Assembly: GCF_007992435.1 (NCBI RefSeq)
Contig: NZ_BKAG01000016.1
Span: forward strand, 62,001-126,000
Direction of reading: 5' to 3'
DNA: 64,000 nucleotides
DNA from: Prosthecobacter gellanilyticus
GTDB taxonomy: Bacteria; Verrucomicrobiota; Verrucomicrobiia; Verrucomicrobiales; Verrucomicrobiaceae
Shown here: positions 54,801 to 61,938 of the stretch, piece after piece
How positions within the stretch are numbered: the stretch's first letter is position 1
Layout of the letters: every line of letters begins with the position of its first letter
Notes under the pieces: model-generated
What the model saw: the letters and a program-made list of their open reading frames with translations, nothing else
Database searches by the model: none
Told to the model about the DNA's origin: nothing
Program-made: the position numbers and the translations under genes

Positions 54801-55992
54801 GGCAGATGCCTCAGCGAACTTCGCCACCATCACACGCGTGCAGTTCTATGATGGCGGGACACTGCTGGGTGAGGACACAGACGCCCCCTTCAGCTTCACC
54901 ACACCTCCGTTGAGCCTCGGTGATCACACGCTGTATGCGGTGGCGACTTCATCCACCGGCACCACGGGCACATCCCCTAGCGTGCCTGTGACGGTCGGAG
55001 GTGCGAATGCCCCTGTCGCAGTGGTCACGGCACCACGCTATTCAGGACCGCAGTTTGCGGCTTCCTTCAGCACGGTGCGCTTTGCCGCAGGTGCGATGCA
55101 TACCGGCGGACTGGGCATCCAGCGTGTGGAGTTCTACCTCGACAACGTGCTGCTGGCGCAGGACACCCAAGCTCCGTATGAGATGGACTGGACCGTCGGG
55201 CCTAACACAGGTTACCATGAACTCGTCGCGCGTGCCGTTGACGTGAACAATGCTTTCGCGAACTCCAGTCGAGTCGGCTTTGAGCTCATCATCCCGCCGG
55301 CCATCAGTCTTACGACACCTGTCAATGCCGCGCAAGTGACGCCGGGAGATGCCCTCACTCTCACGGCCGCTGTTTCGCGCGGAACCTACAGCATCGAGGA
55401 GGTGCGTTTCTATGTCGGCAGCACGCTCATCGGCACCGACTCCACGGCACCTTACTCTGTGTCATGGACCCCAGACACCCAGGGAGCCAAAACGATCTCC
55501 GCCATGGTCCGGGACACCCGCTTCGTGGATGTGTGGTCGCAAAACGTGATCGTCAACTCAGCCTTTACGGTGCTGCAAAGCTGGCGCATCGAGCACTTCG
55601 GCAGTCACAGCAATCTCGGCAATGCCGCGGACGATGCGGATCCTGATGGCGACCTGCTGCCAAACATCATCGAGTGGATCATCGCCACGGATCCTGAAGT
55701 CTCCGAGGCGCATCTGCACCCAACCATCAATGCACAAACCAGTGATGTGGTCTGCACCTTCACCCGCAATGATGAAGCGGAAGGCTCATCCACTCTGACC
55801 TTCCAATGGAGTGGTGATCTTACGATCTGGAATGATGTGATGCTGCCCGCAGCAAGTGCCGGACCAGACGGGCAAGGCGTGCGTGTCAATGTCGTCGAAA
55901 ATGGCACATCACCCGACACGATCACGGTTAGCCTCCCAAAGTCCAACGGCCCTGATGGGAGACTCTTCACCAGGTTGAAAGGCGGTCAGTGA
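51805..55992 (+). CDS. Giant secreted protein with seven Ig-like repeats
   Basis: 1395 residues from ATG 51805 (MPAFRFIALLCLLGLAAQAQ, signal peptide). The first 580 residues form an unassigned globular part with an alpha-rich section (HTAFRTLANIVAFELTGES, RRAAKFQAVATHYNDDHIYEY) that may be an (alpha/alpha) barrel like that of polysaccharide lyases. Seven related modules of about 90 residues follow, each starting like TVVITSP or TVNLTSP, then I-x3-ATA, ITKVEFFDG, GEDTTAPYS and LTAKA. The C-terminal 130 residues contain a calcium-type DDADPDGDLLPNIIEW loop common in verrucomicrobial surface proteins. Likely a large extracellular enzyme or adhesin acting on polysaccharide. Confidence 0.82.
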   Translation: MPAFRFIALLCLLGLAAQAQLPSFHAPAQSTGSITVKLHPMENVTTGTPTLVTFGVPFTRGSITSTGLNTVRVLHNGTEIPAFVEQLTPWRHLTNNSIDGQSVRVARIQIRHSFSAAYPASEDITVQWGSTARTQSILTFTDPLSAWHTVTSGTYVAADGVQEPDVYALLPKSMLSQGVLSLRRSEPFADHIPEARDNPNITDATEHWPGYEEADRAFKNFFYTNINQDDPLVTGYESGQLVDYKNESEPWLYDRSSTFFQLYIKTGFLRPLREAVRATQFYKTKLYGTAVADPYRGVFRLKAPTLGDVTAGNTSMYSYAECFAYDHWLTGHPGDIEPVRWVVNTHEGLTEQTRWSPTAGEWTERHTAFRTLANIVAFELTGESAFKLRTLSQMGDYMWHQNGADGQVPANRQDGGLYHYGRQHGDGVFTELIGSPWMLSLLMDAMLRGYGISEDPAVANFIRRAAKFQAVATHYNDDHIYEYSGALRYPYYLSRFDGAPDAADGYDNSSIEHSKEVLTTIAWGNYFQHLIQGVPDPMMEANARDLYLSYDIGVNHWTRPAAPPLGLTAFRSIPPRKLAWENRPSASLTWIMSLIDTISPPPTVVITSPVVNQLFTAPANILIEATATSPNATITKVEFFDGAVKIGEDTTAPYSLQWNGIIASLPSHVLTAKATTSLGVVGNSQAVGLDVRSPTQPSLTIVNPAPGTVFDAPANVVIAVNATPQGNSTITRVLITQSYQFIAEDTTAPYTHTVTGLTHGTHGYEIWAWDNNGGYTMQILDIRVQSTTPPTVNLTSPTLGTTTTNGATLHLEATASAPGSAITEVVFYADSTPVGSDDTAPYTYDWTISSRWAVGQHTLTARAFETNGSFASSSTTFELASFEPMTASFDSPAQNAVFPFPAAIPMQASATAPGSSIVRVDFYANNTFVSSDTEAPYTANYTPTSIRQWELMARAVDGMGRTAEARRTVHVTGPTIPNVTITSPTAGGILVVPATTTITADASANFATITRVQFYDGGTLLGEDTDAPFSFTTPPLSLGDHTLYAVATSSTGTTGTSPSVPVTVGGANAPVAVVTAPRYSGPQFAASFSTVRFAAGAMHTGGLGIQRVEFYLDNVLLAQDTQAPYEMDWTVGPNTGYHELVARAVDVNNAFANSSRVGFELIIPPAISLTTPVNAAQVTPGDALTLTAAVSRGTYSIEEVRFYVGSTLIGTDSTAPYSVSWTPDTQGAKTISAMVRDTRFVDVWSQNVIVNSAFTVLQSWRIEHFGSHSNLGNAADDADPDGDLLPNIIEWIIATDPEVSEAHLHPTINAQTSDVVCTFTRNDEAEGSSTLTFQWSGDLTIWNDVMLPAASAGPDGQGVRVNVVENGTSPDTITVSLPKSNGPDGRLFTRLKGGQ

Positions 55993-56056
55993 GGCTGACG
56001 GATTCGTTTCACGAAGCCGAATGCGCGGGAGCATGAAGCACGCTTCATAGCGGCGC

Positions 56057-57238
56057 ATGCCTCCGCGCACCCACACACAGGCCACGATCAGTCATCGCAC
56101 CCAGGACGCCCTCTTCAGCCGTGTCCATGGCGGGAACCTCGTCTACAACACCTGCTGGGAAGATCCCCGGCTGGATCGTGAGATGATGAATCTCCAACCG
56201 GACAGCCGCGTGGTCATGATTACCAGCGCTGGCTGCAACGCACTAGATTATTTGTTAGACGGCCCGGCGCAGATTCATGCGGTGGATATGAACCCACGGC
56301 AGAATGCGCTGCTGCAACTCAAGATCGCGATGATCCAGCGCGGCCATTTTGAAGATATCTTCCAGCTCTTCGGCCAGGGCTCGCATCCGCAGTTCAAAGA
56401 GCTGTTGGAGGAGCTGAAGCCTGCGCTGCATCCCTTCGCCAGCCGCTATTGGAAGGCGAAGAACTATTACTTCCGTGCCTCCTCGCTGAATCCTTCGTTT
56501 TATTATCGTGGCACAGCGGGACAGATGGCATGGATCGCCCTGCATACTTTTCTGGGCAGCAGCAAGGTCCGCGACTACATGGATGCGCTGCTACAGGCCA
56601 GCGGCGTGGAGGAGCAGAAGCGACTCTACCAACACATCAAGCCCGTGCTTTGGAGCGGCTTGGTGACCTGGCTCATCCGTCAGCCAGTGGCGATGACGAT
56701 GCTCGGTGTGCCACGTGCCCAGGTGCGCTTGATCGAAACGCAGTTTCAAGGCGGACTCACCGGCTACATTCGCTCGAAAATGGAGCATGTGCTGACCGAG
56801 ATTCCCTTCAGCGAAAACTACTTCTGGCGCGTGTATCTCACGGGGCACTACTCCAAATCATGCTGCCCGAACTACCTGCGCGAGGAGCATCAAGCCACCT
56901 TGCAGCAGCGAGTGAACCGCATCACCACGCACAGCACGACCGTGGCGAATTTCCTGCGTGAGAATCCCGGTGACTACAGTCACTATGTGCTGCTGGATCA
57001 TCAGGACTGGCTGGCTGCGCACAAGCCACAGGCGCTGGAAGAAGAGTGGAAGCTCATCCTGGAGAACAGCCGTCCCGGCACCAGCATCCTCATGCGCTCG
57101 GCGAGTCCGGTGATTGATTTCATCCCTGAGTTTGCGCTTGAGCGCTTGAAGGTCGACACCGAGCTCGCGGATCGCCTTCACCCGATGGATCGCGTGGGCA
57201 CCTATGGCCGCACACTCCTCGCCCACGTCCAAGCATGA
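56057..57238 (+). CDS. btaA: BtaA-like betaine-lipid synthase (DUF3419)
   Basis: 393 residues. It matches DUF3419/BtaA, S-adenosylmethionine:diacylglycerol 3-amino-3-carboxypropyl transferase: VYNTCWEDPRLDREMMNL near the start, VVMITSAGCNALDYLLDGPAQIHAVDMNPRQNALLQLK (given in parts), FRVYL-like and SENYFWRVYLTGHYSKSCCPNYL, HYVLLDHQDWL and RPGTSILMRSASPVIDFIPE. It makes diacylglycerylhomoserine, the precursor of betaine lipid DGTS. Its stop overlaps btaB by ATGA, which completes the pathway. Confidence 0.88.
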   Translation: MPPRTHTQATISHRTQDALFSRVHGGNLVYNTCWEDPRLDREMMNLQPDSRVVMITSAGCNALDYLLDGPAQIHAVDMNPRQNALLQLKIAMIQRGHFEDIFQLFGQGSHPQFKELLEELKPALHPFASRYWKAKNYYFRASSLNPSFYYRGTAGQMAWIALHTFLGSSKVRDYMDALLQASGVEEQKRLYQHIKPVLWSGLVTWLIRQPVAMTMLGVPRAQVRLIETQFQGGLTGYIRSKMEHVLTEIPFSENYFWRVYLTGHYSKSCCPNYLREEHQATLQQRVNRITTHSTTVANFLRENPGDYSHYVLLDHQDWLAAHKPQALEEEWKLILENSRPGTSILMRSASPVIDFIPEFALERLKVDTELADRLHPMDRVGTYGRTLLAHVQA

Positions 57239-57858
57239 GCCTCGCCACCGCTGAAAACCAGTCGTCACTCGCCGGATACTACCGCTGGCATGCGCAGATC
57301 TATGATGCCACGCGGTGGGCCTTTTTGTTCGGCCGGAACACGCTGGTGCGTCGCGCCGCCACTCAGATGGCCATGCCACGGCGGATCCTGGAGATCGGCT
57401 GCGGCACCGGGAAGAACCTGGTGGACCTCGCGGAGAGGTTTCCGAAGGCGCAGATCATCGGCCTGGATCTTTCCAAGGACATGCTGGATGTCGCGAAGAA
57501 AAAGGTGCGTGCTTATGGATCACGTGTGGGTCTCTTGCAGCGCCCTTATGATGCTCCTGTCGCCGTGGGAGAGAAGTTTGACCTCATTGTGATGAGCTAC
57601 TCGCTCTCGATGATCAATCCAGGTTTTGATGAGGTGATCCGTCTTTGCCGTCAGGATCTGAGTGAGCGTGGCATGGTGGCCGTGGTGGATTTTCATCAGA
57701 GCCGCTGGACCTGGTTCCGCCGCTGGATGGGTGTGAACCATGTGCGCATGGAAGGTCAGATCCTGGAGAAGCTACGCCAGCATTTTGAACCTCTGGTTTG
57801 CGAGGTGAGGCATGGGTATGGGGATCTTTGGAGGTATCTGGTTTATGTGGGGAAGTGA
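57235..57858 (+). CDS. btaB: BtaB-like N-methyltransferase
   Basis: 207 residues. A class I SAM methyltransferase with motif I RILEIGCGTGKNLVDLAERF (shortened), IIGLDLSKDMLDVAKKK (motif II acidic end), FDLIVMSYSLSMINPGFDEVI and GMVAVVDFHQS. Overlap and order with btaA identify it as the BtaB that adds three methyl groups to diacylglycerylhomoserine to give DGTS. Size matches known BtaB proteins (about 200-210). Confidence 0.88.
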   Translation: MSLATAENQSSLAGYYRWHAQIYDATRWAFLFGRNTLVRRAATQMAMPRRILEIGCGTGKNLVDLAERFPKAQIIGLDLSKDMLDVAKKKVRAYGSRVGLLQRPYDAPVAVGEKFDLIVMSYSLSMINPGFDEVIRLCRQDLSERGMVAVVDFHQSRWTWFRRWMGVNHVRMEGQILEKLRQHFEPLVCEVRHGYGDLWRYLVYVGK

Positions 57859-57926
57859 GGGCGATTGGGATGGCGTTGCTTCCGCAGAACATCTTTTGTT
57901 ATGCTAAAACGCAGTGTGCGTACGAG

Positions 57927-57994
57927 AGCGGTGTCGACGATGCACGGTGGCCCGTGCATCTCTGCCACCGCACTCCGGGACGCTTCGCGACTTC
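57927..57994. repeat. 68-bp palindromic intergenic repeat, copy B
   Basis: Identical to 3795-3862 over all 68 nt, with the same nested hairpin (gatgcacgg / ccgtgcatc and gcggtg / caccgc). It lies between convergent btaB and the sialidase-like gene, ending 5 bp before the stop codon of the latter. In both copies the element follows a minus-strand stop codon at once, so placement is not random. Confidence 0.85.
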
Positions 57995-57999
57995 GCGGG

Positions 58000-59241
58000 T
58001 CACTCGGCGCCGAGTTTGGCATCCAGCTCGGCGAGCTTGAAGCGGACGCTGACGACGTAGGCGGGTTCGTTTTCGGTCCAGTGACCGTAGGTAGTGGTGA
58101 CGATGGTGTCATCTGGCAGCACTTCCACGCCGGGATAGGTGCAGTCGGAACCTTTGGTGTTGTCCATGATGCGGACGCGATACTGGCCTTCGGTGCCGTT
58201 GACGATGTCTTCATACTTGCCGACCCAGCCTACCCAGTCGCCCTTGGTGGTGCTGACGTGGGTGGTATCACGGAAGCTGATGAAGAGACGACCATCCTTC
58301 GTGTACTTCGCCGTGTGGCGATCACCGGTAAGCGCGGCAGGAAGCTCTTTCGGCTCGCTCCAGCTCAGGCCTTCATCATTGGAGAAGATGACGAACGAAT
58401 TGTATTTCCGTGAGTTCTCGCGCAGCAGCACGGCGATCTGTTTGCCATCCGGAGAGCGCAGCGCGCCGGGCTCGCAGAGGCTGGCATCTGGCAGCATGGC
58501 GATGGGAGCCGGCATGCTCCAGTTGAGTCCGCCGTCCTTGGAAAGGCAGGTGTAGACCCAGAAGCGCCAGGGCTTGGCCGTGGTGCACATGTAGTCCGGG
58601 GAGTGCGGGCTTTTGACGAAGTATTTCTGCTCTTCACCGCCACGGATGAAGCGGCCGTCGTCATGGAAGAAGGCGAGATAGTGACCAGGGGTCTTGAGAT
58701 CGATCACGGTGGACATGGTCACCACGCCGCCGAAGTCGCCGATGGGTTTCAGATCACTCCAGTTCGCGCCATCATCCTCCGTCACGGCCATGCGGATGGG
58801 ATAGAGGCCACTGAACATGATGATGCGCTTCTTCCCTGCGGCATCCACCACGCGATGCAGGGTGGGCACCTCGAGCGAGGTCTCCCAGTTCTTGGGTGTG
58901 GGCAGGCGCTCACTCCAGGTCAGGCCGGCATCGTTGCTGCGCTTGTACTGAATGGCACCGCGACCATGACCTTTCGGATAAACGGTGAGCATGGTCTTGT
59001 TATCCTCCAGCAGCACGGTGGTGGGATGGCCGAGGTACTGGCCTGCCTCGCGGTCGACGATGACCTGGCGCGATTTGTCACCGCTGATGTCCACAACGGG
59101 GATGGTGTAACCGAGCGGCAGCTTCGACTTGATGTTCTTTGGCGGCGCGAGGACGACATCCTTCTTTTGAAGCGAAGTTTGTTGGGCGTGAAGAGAGAGG
59201 CAGAGACAGCCGAGCGCGGTGGTGAGGAGGGTGACTTTCAT
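58000..59241 (-). CDS. Sialidase-superfamily protein with Asp-box (BNR) repeats
   Basis: 413 residues from ATG 59241 (MKVTLLTTALGCLCLSLHAQ, signal peptide). Four Asp boxes are visible: SNDAGLTW (102-109), TEDDGANW (154-161), SKDGGLNW and SNDEGLSW, marking a six-bladed sialidase propeller. Segments such as FSGLYPIRMAVTE and CEPGALRSPDGKQIAVLLREN resemble the exo-sialidase family. It is expected to be exported. True sialidase activity is not assured, because the arginine triad cannot be placed with certainty from sequence alone. Confidence 0.82.
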   Translation of the reverse strand: MKVTLLTTALGCLCLSLHAQQTSLQKKDVVLAPPKNIKSKLPLGYTIPVVDISGDKSRQVIVDREAGQYLGHPTTVLLEDNKTMLTVYPKGHGRGAIQYKRSNDAGLTWSERLPTPKNWETSLEVPTLHRVVDAAGKKRIIMFSGLYPIRMAVTEDDGANWSDLKPIGDFGGVVTMSTVIDLKTPGHYLAFFHDDGRFIRGGEEQKYFVKSPHSPDYMCTTAKPWRFWVYTCLSKDGGLNWSMPAPIAMLPDASLCEPGALRSPDGKQIAVLLRENSRKYNSFVIFSNDEGLSWSEPKELPAALTGDRHTAKYTKDGRLFISFRDTTHVSTTKGDWVGWVGKYEDIVNGTEGQYRVRIMDNTKGSDCTYPGVEVLPDDTIVTTTYGHWTENEPAYVVSVRFKLAELDAKLGAE

Positions 59242-59608
59242 ACGCCGACTACCAACGGACGGGCTATCGCAGCTTTCACTGGTCTGAATTTTGGACCAGA
59301 TTGGCAAAATGCCCTTCATATGAAATCCAGATGTGTGGTGCATGGGGGGGAACGCCTCCGAAGTTCGGACGGTGAGATTGGCTGTGGTAGCGAACTCGGG
59401 GTCTCGTCCCTCGACCCCGGGCTATTCACAGAGAACACCTGACGGGGTTCGCACACCATCTGCCGGTGCTCGAAATGAGCTCCCGCTGAAGTGCGGCGCA
59501 CCACGGAGCCGGGTAGCTAATGCTTAAGAGTAATGAACAATTAACAAGTCGGAGTTGCTGATTTGCTAAAATTTGATATTTTATATAATAATAAGAATTT
59601 TAAAGGTT
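59242..59608. promoter_or_regulatory. Gene-free region with hairpin and promoter-like sequence before the polysaccharide operon
   Basis: The first 280 bp are GC-rich and contain a hairpin cggggtc (59397-59403) / gaccccg (59413-59419). From about 59520 the base composition turns sharply AT-rich, with a perfect TATAAT at 59584-59589. A TTGCTA (59563-59568) stands 15 bp upstream as a possible -35. If this is the promoter, transcription starts near 59596, which would exclude the earliest in-frame TTG (59573) as start of the next gene. Confidence 0.5.
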
Positions 59609-60583
59609 TTGTCCTCTCGCTTCCAACAGCTTAAACAGGCTGCCAAATCGGCAGTTTTGGTGGCTTTTGGCCTGAGCTTGGTGGCCCGGACGAAGCTTTC
59701 CGGGCAGGGGGCCGTCCTCACTTTCCACGGTTTATGCGCCGATGGAGCCCCCACAGGGGTCCTGGACAGCAGCCTGCACCTGCCAGTTTCGGTTTTCCGG
59801 TCTGTGTGCCAGCATCTCAAAAAGACCTGCGAGGTCCTGCCGCTGTCTGAGATGGTGCGGCATGTAAATGCGGGGAAAACCCTGCCGCACAATGCGGTGG
59901 CGATCACTTTTGATGATGGGTTGGGCTCGAACTACCACCTGGGTTATCCCATTTTAAAGGAACTCGGCCTGCCTGCGACGATCTTTCTAGCCACGGGCTT
60001 CGTGGATGGCACGCATCCGCTCTGGTTTCAGGAGGTGGACCGGGCTTTGAGAGCACGTGGAGCATCCACAGCGGAATTGTTTGCAAAACTGGGCCAGCTC
60101 AAGAGGCTGCCGGATGCTGAAATGCGCGCCGAGGTGGCGAAGCTGACGGCGGATTGCGCTGCGGCCCATCCTGAAGTGACCTTGCCGATGCGCTGGGATC
60201 AGGCACGTGAAATGAAGGCGAGCGGACTCATCGAGTTCGGCGGACACACGCATAGTCATCCGATCCTGGCCCGCTGCACGGTGGAGCAGCAGGCGGAGGA
60301 GATCCGGCAGTGCTGTGATCGCATCACGGCTGAGCTGGGTGCTGCGCCGACGCTTTTTGCTTATCCGAACGGCGGGCCGACTGACTTCACAGCGGACACG
60401 CAGCGACTTCTTGCCGAGCACGGATTCGAAGCGTCTTTCACGATGATGCCTGCGAGGCTGGTTTCCGGCCTAACAACACAGGCATTGCCGCGCTATGGCA
60501 ACCCGACCTCCATGCTAGAGGCCGAGGCCACGGTGTCGGGAGCCTTTGAATTACTCAAACAATGGAGAGGGGGTGCTGCATGA
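59609..60583 (+). CDS. Polysaccharide deacetylase family protein
   Basis: About 324 residues if begun at TTG 59609; no ATG exists near the N-terminus, and the exact start is uncertain (59573, 59609, 59657 or 59660). NodB-type motifs are AVAITFDDGLGSNY (TFDDG with catalytic and metal Asp) and FGGHTHSHPILA (H-x3-H metal ligands), with LFAYPNGGPTDF and LPRYGNP further on. It probably removes acetyl or N-acetyl groups from a polymer being built by the downstream operon. The stop overlaps the next gene (ATGA). Confidence 0.85.
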   Translation: MSSRFQQLKQAAKSAVLVAFGLSLVARTKLSGQGAVLTFHGLCADGAPTGVLDSSLHLPVSVFRSVCQHLKKTCEVLPLSEMVRHVNAGKTLPHNAVAITFDDGLGSNYHLGYPILKELGLPATIFLATGFVDGTHPLWFQEVDRALRARGASTAELFAKLGQLKRLPDAEMRAEVAKLTADCAAAHPEVTLPMRWDQAREMKASGLIEFGGHTHSHPILARCTVEQQAEEIRQCCDRITAELGAAPTLFAYPNGGPTDFTADTQRLLAEHGFEASFTMMPARLVSGLTTQALPRYGNPTSMLEAEATVSGAFELLKQWRGGAA

Positions 60584-61938
60584 AGATCTATTTTCCTTGG
60601 ACGATGGGGCTAGGCGCACATCTGCCCGCAGCGCGCAAGCCGCGTCTGGCGACTTTGGTGGCATGGCTGATGGCGGCAGGTCCGCCTCTGCGGCGTGCCT
60701 GGAGGCGGCTGCACTTCTTTTCCAAACAGGACACGAGCCATACGATGGAGCACGGTGGTGACCATGCCTCGGGCACGGACCACGTGACCGCTTTCCCCTA
60801 TTTCACGGGGGTGAAAACCATCGCGCATTTCATCGCCGCGCCTGGTGGTGGTGGTGCGGAGGCCATGATGCGAAATCTCGTGGGGGCCATGGATTCCAAG
60901 CATTGGCGCACGGTGGTGATCGTCATGGATGGTCACTCCTGGCCCAAAGAAATGGCGGAGCTGCGCGCGGCTGGCGCGGAGGTGCACGATCTGGCGGAAG
61001 GCGCCTATCTACGCAAAGACACGCTGGTGAAGCTGGTGAAGCTGCTGCGCAAGGTGAAGCCGGATGTGCTGCAAACGTGGATGCATCATGCAGACTTCGT
61101 CGGCGGCTGGTGTGCGCGAGTGGCTGGCTTGAAGAACGTGGTGTGGGGCATCCACTGCCGTGAGATTCACCGCAACCCGCATGACTCCGAACTGAAGATG
61201 AAGGTCTTCAAGACACTGGTGGGCGGAAGCTCGCAGGTGGTGCCGGCGAGCATCATCTCCTGCTCGGATGCGGCGATGTGTGATCATGTGCCGATGGGGT
61301 ATCCCAAATCACGCATGGTGTGGGTGCCGAACGGGATCGATACCTCGCGCTTCGTGCCGGATGTGGAGGCACGCACGGCGCTGCGTCACGCGCTGCATAT
61401 TCCGGACAAGGCTCCGCTGGTGGGCTTCATCGGCCGCTTTCATGAGATGAAGGACCTGGCCACGTGGCTGCGAGCCGCGGCGCTTTTGCAGGCACGACAT
61501 CCGGAGACGCACTTTTGGTTATGCGGCGGTGAGAAGCATGAGCTTGGGCCCTGTGCCAGCGCCGCGCTTTCGGTGATGCCGCACCGCACGCAGGTGCATT
61601 TCACGGGCTTCCGATCTGATCCGCAGCGCGCGTATCCGGCGCTGGATGTGTTTTCACTCTCCTCACGCACCGAAGCCTGCCCGATGACGCTCATGGAGGC
61701 GCTTTCCTGCGGTGTGCCCTGTGTGACGACGGATGTGGGCGACTGCGCGCGCCTGCTGGAAGGTGTGGGCAAGGTGGTGCCTGCACGCGATCCGGATGCG
61801 CTGGCCCGTGCCTGGGAGGAGGCGATCCTGCATCCGACGGCTCCTGAAGTGCTGCGCAAGGCGGCCGTGGAGCGTTTTGACATCTCCACCGCAGCGCGGG
61901 GTTATGAAAAAGTTTACGCGGAGGTACTGCGAGGATGA
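60580..61938 (+). CDS. Glycosyltransferase, GT4 family
   Basis: 452 residues from ATG 60580, preceded by ggagaggggg. A basic, hydrophobic N-terminal part (about 1-75, including LATLVAWLMAAGPPLRRAW) precedes the GT-B fold: VKTIAHFIAAPGGGGAEAMMRNL, WMHHADFVGGW, WVPNGIDTSRF, PLVGFIGRFHEMKDLATWL and SLSSRTEACPMTLMEALSCGVPC, the last carrying the E-x7-E donor-sugar motif. It adds a sugar from a nucleotide donor during surface polysaccharide assembly. The extended N-terminus is unusual; an internal start is possible. Confidence 0.88.
   Translation: MKIYFPWTMGLGAHLPAARKPRLATLVAWLMAAGPPLRRAWRRLHFFSKQDTSHTMEHGGDHASGTDHVTAFPYFTGVKTIAHFIAAPGGGGAEAMMRNLVGAMDSKHWRTVVIVMDGHSWPKEMAELRAAGAEVHDLAEGAYLRKDTLVKLVKLLRKVKPDVLQTWMHHADFVGGWCARVAGLKNVVWGIHCREIHRNPHDSELKMKVFKTLVGGSSQVVPASIISCSDAAMCDHVPMGYPKSRMVWVPNGIDTSRFVPDVEARTALRHALHIPDKAPLVGFIGRFHEMKDLATWLRAAALLQARHPETHFWLCGGEKHELGPCASAALSVMPHRTQVHFTGFRSDPQRAYPALDVFSLSSRTEACPMTLMEALSCGVPCVTTDVGDCARLLEGVGKVVPARDPDALARAWEEAILHPTAPEVLRKAAVERFDISTAARGYEKVYAEVLRG

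Noticed and set aside
57843-58214. 123-codon minus-strand ORF spanning the second palindromic repeat
   Set aside because: It reads through the 68-bp repeat and out of frame through the sialidase-like gene; the part shared with the frame near 3699-3890 reflects the DNA repeat, not a protein family.
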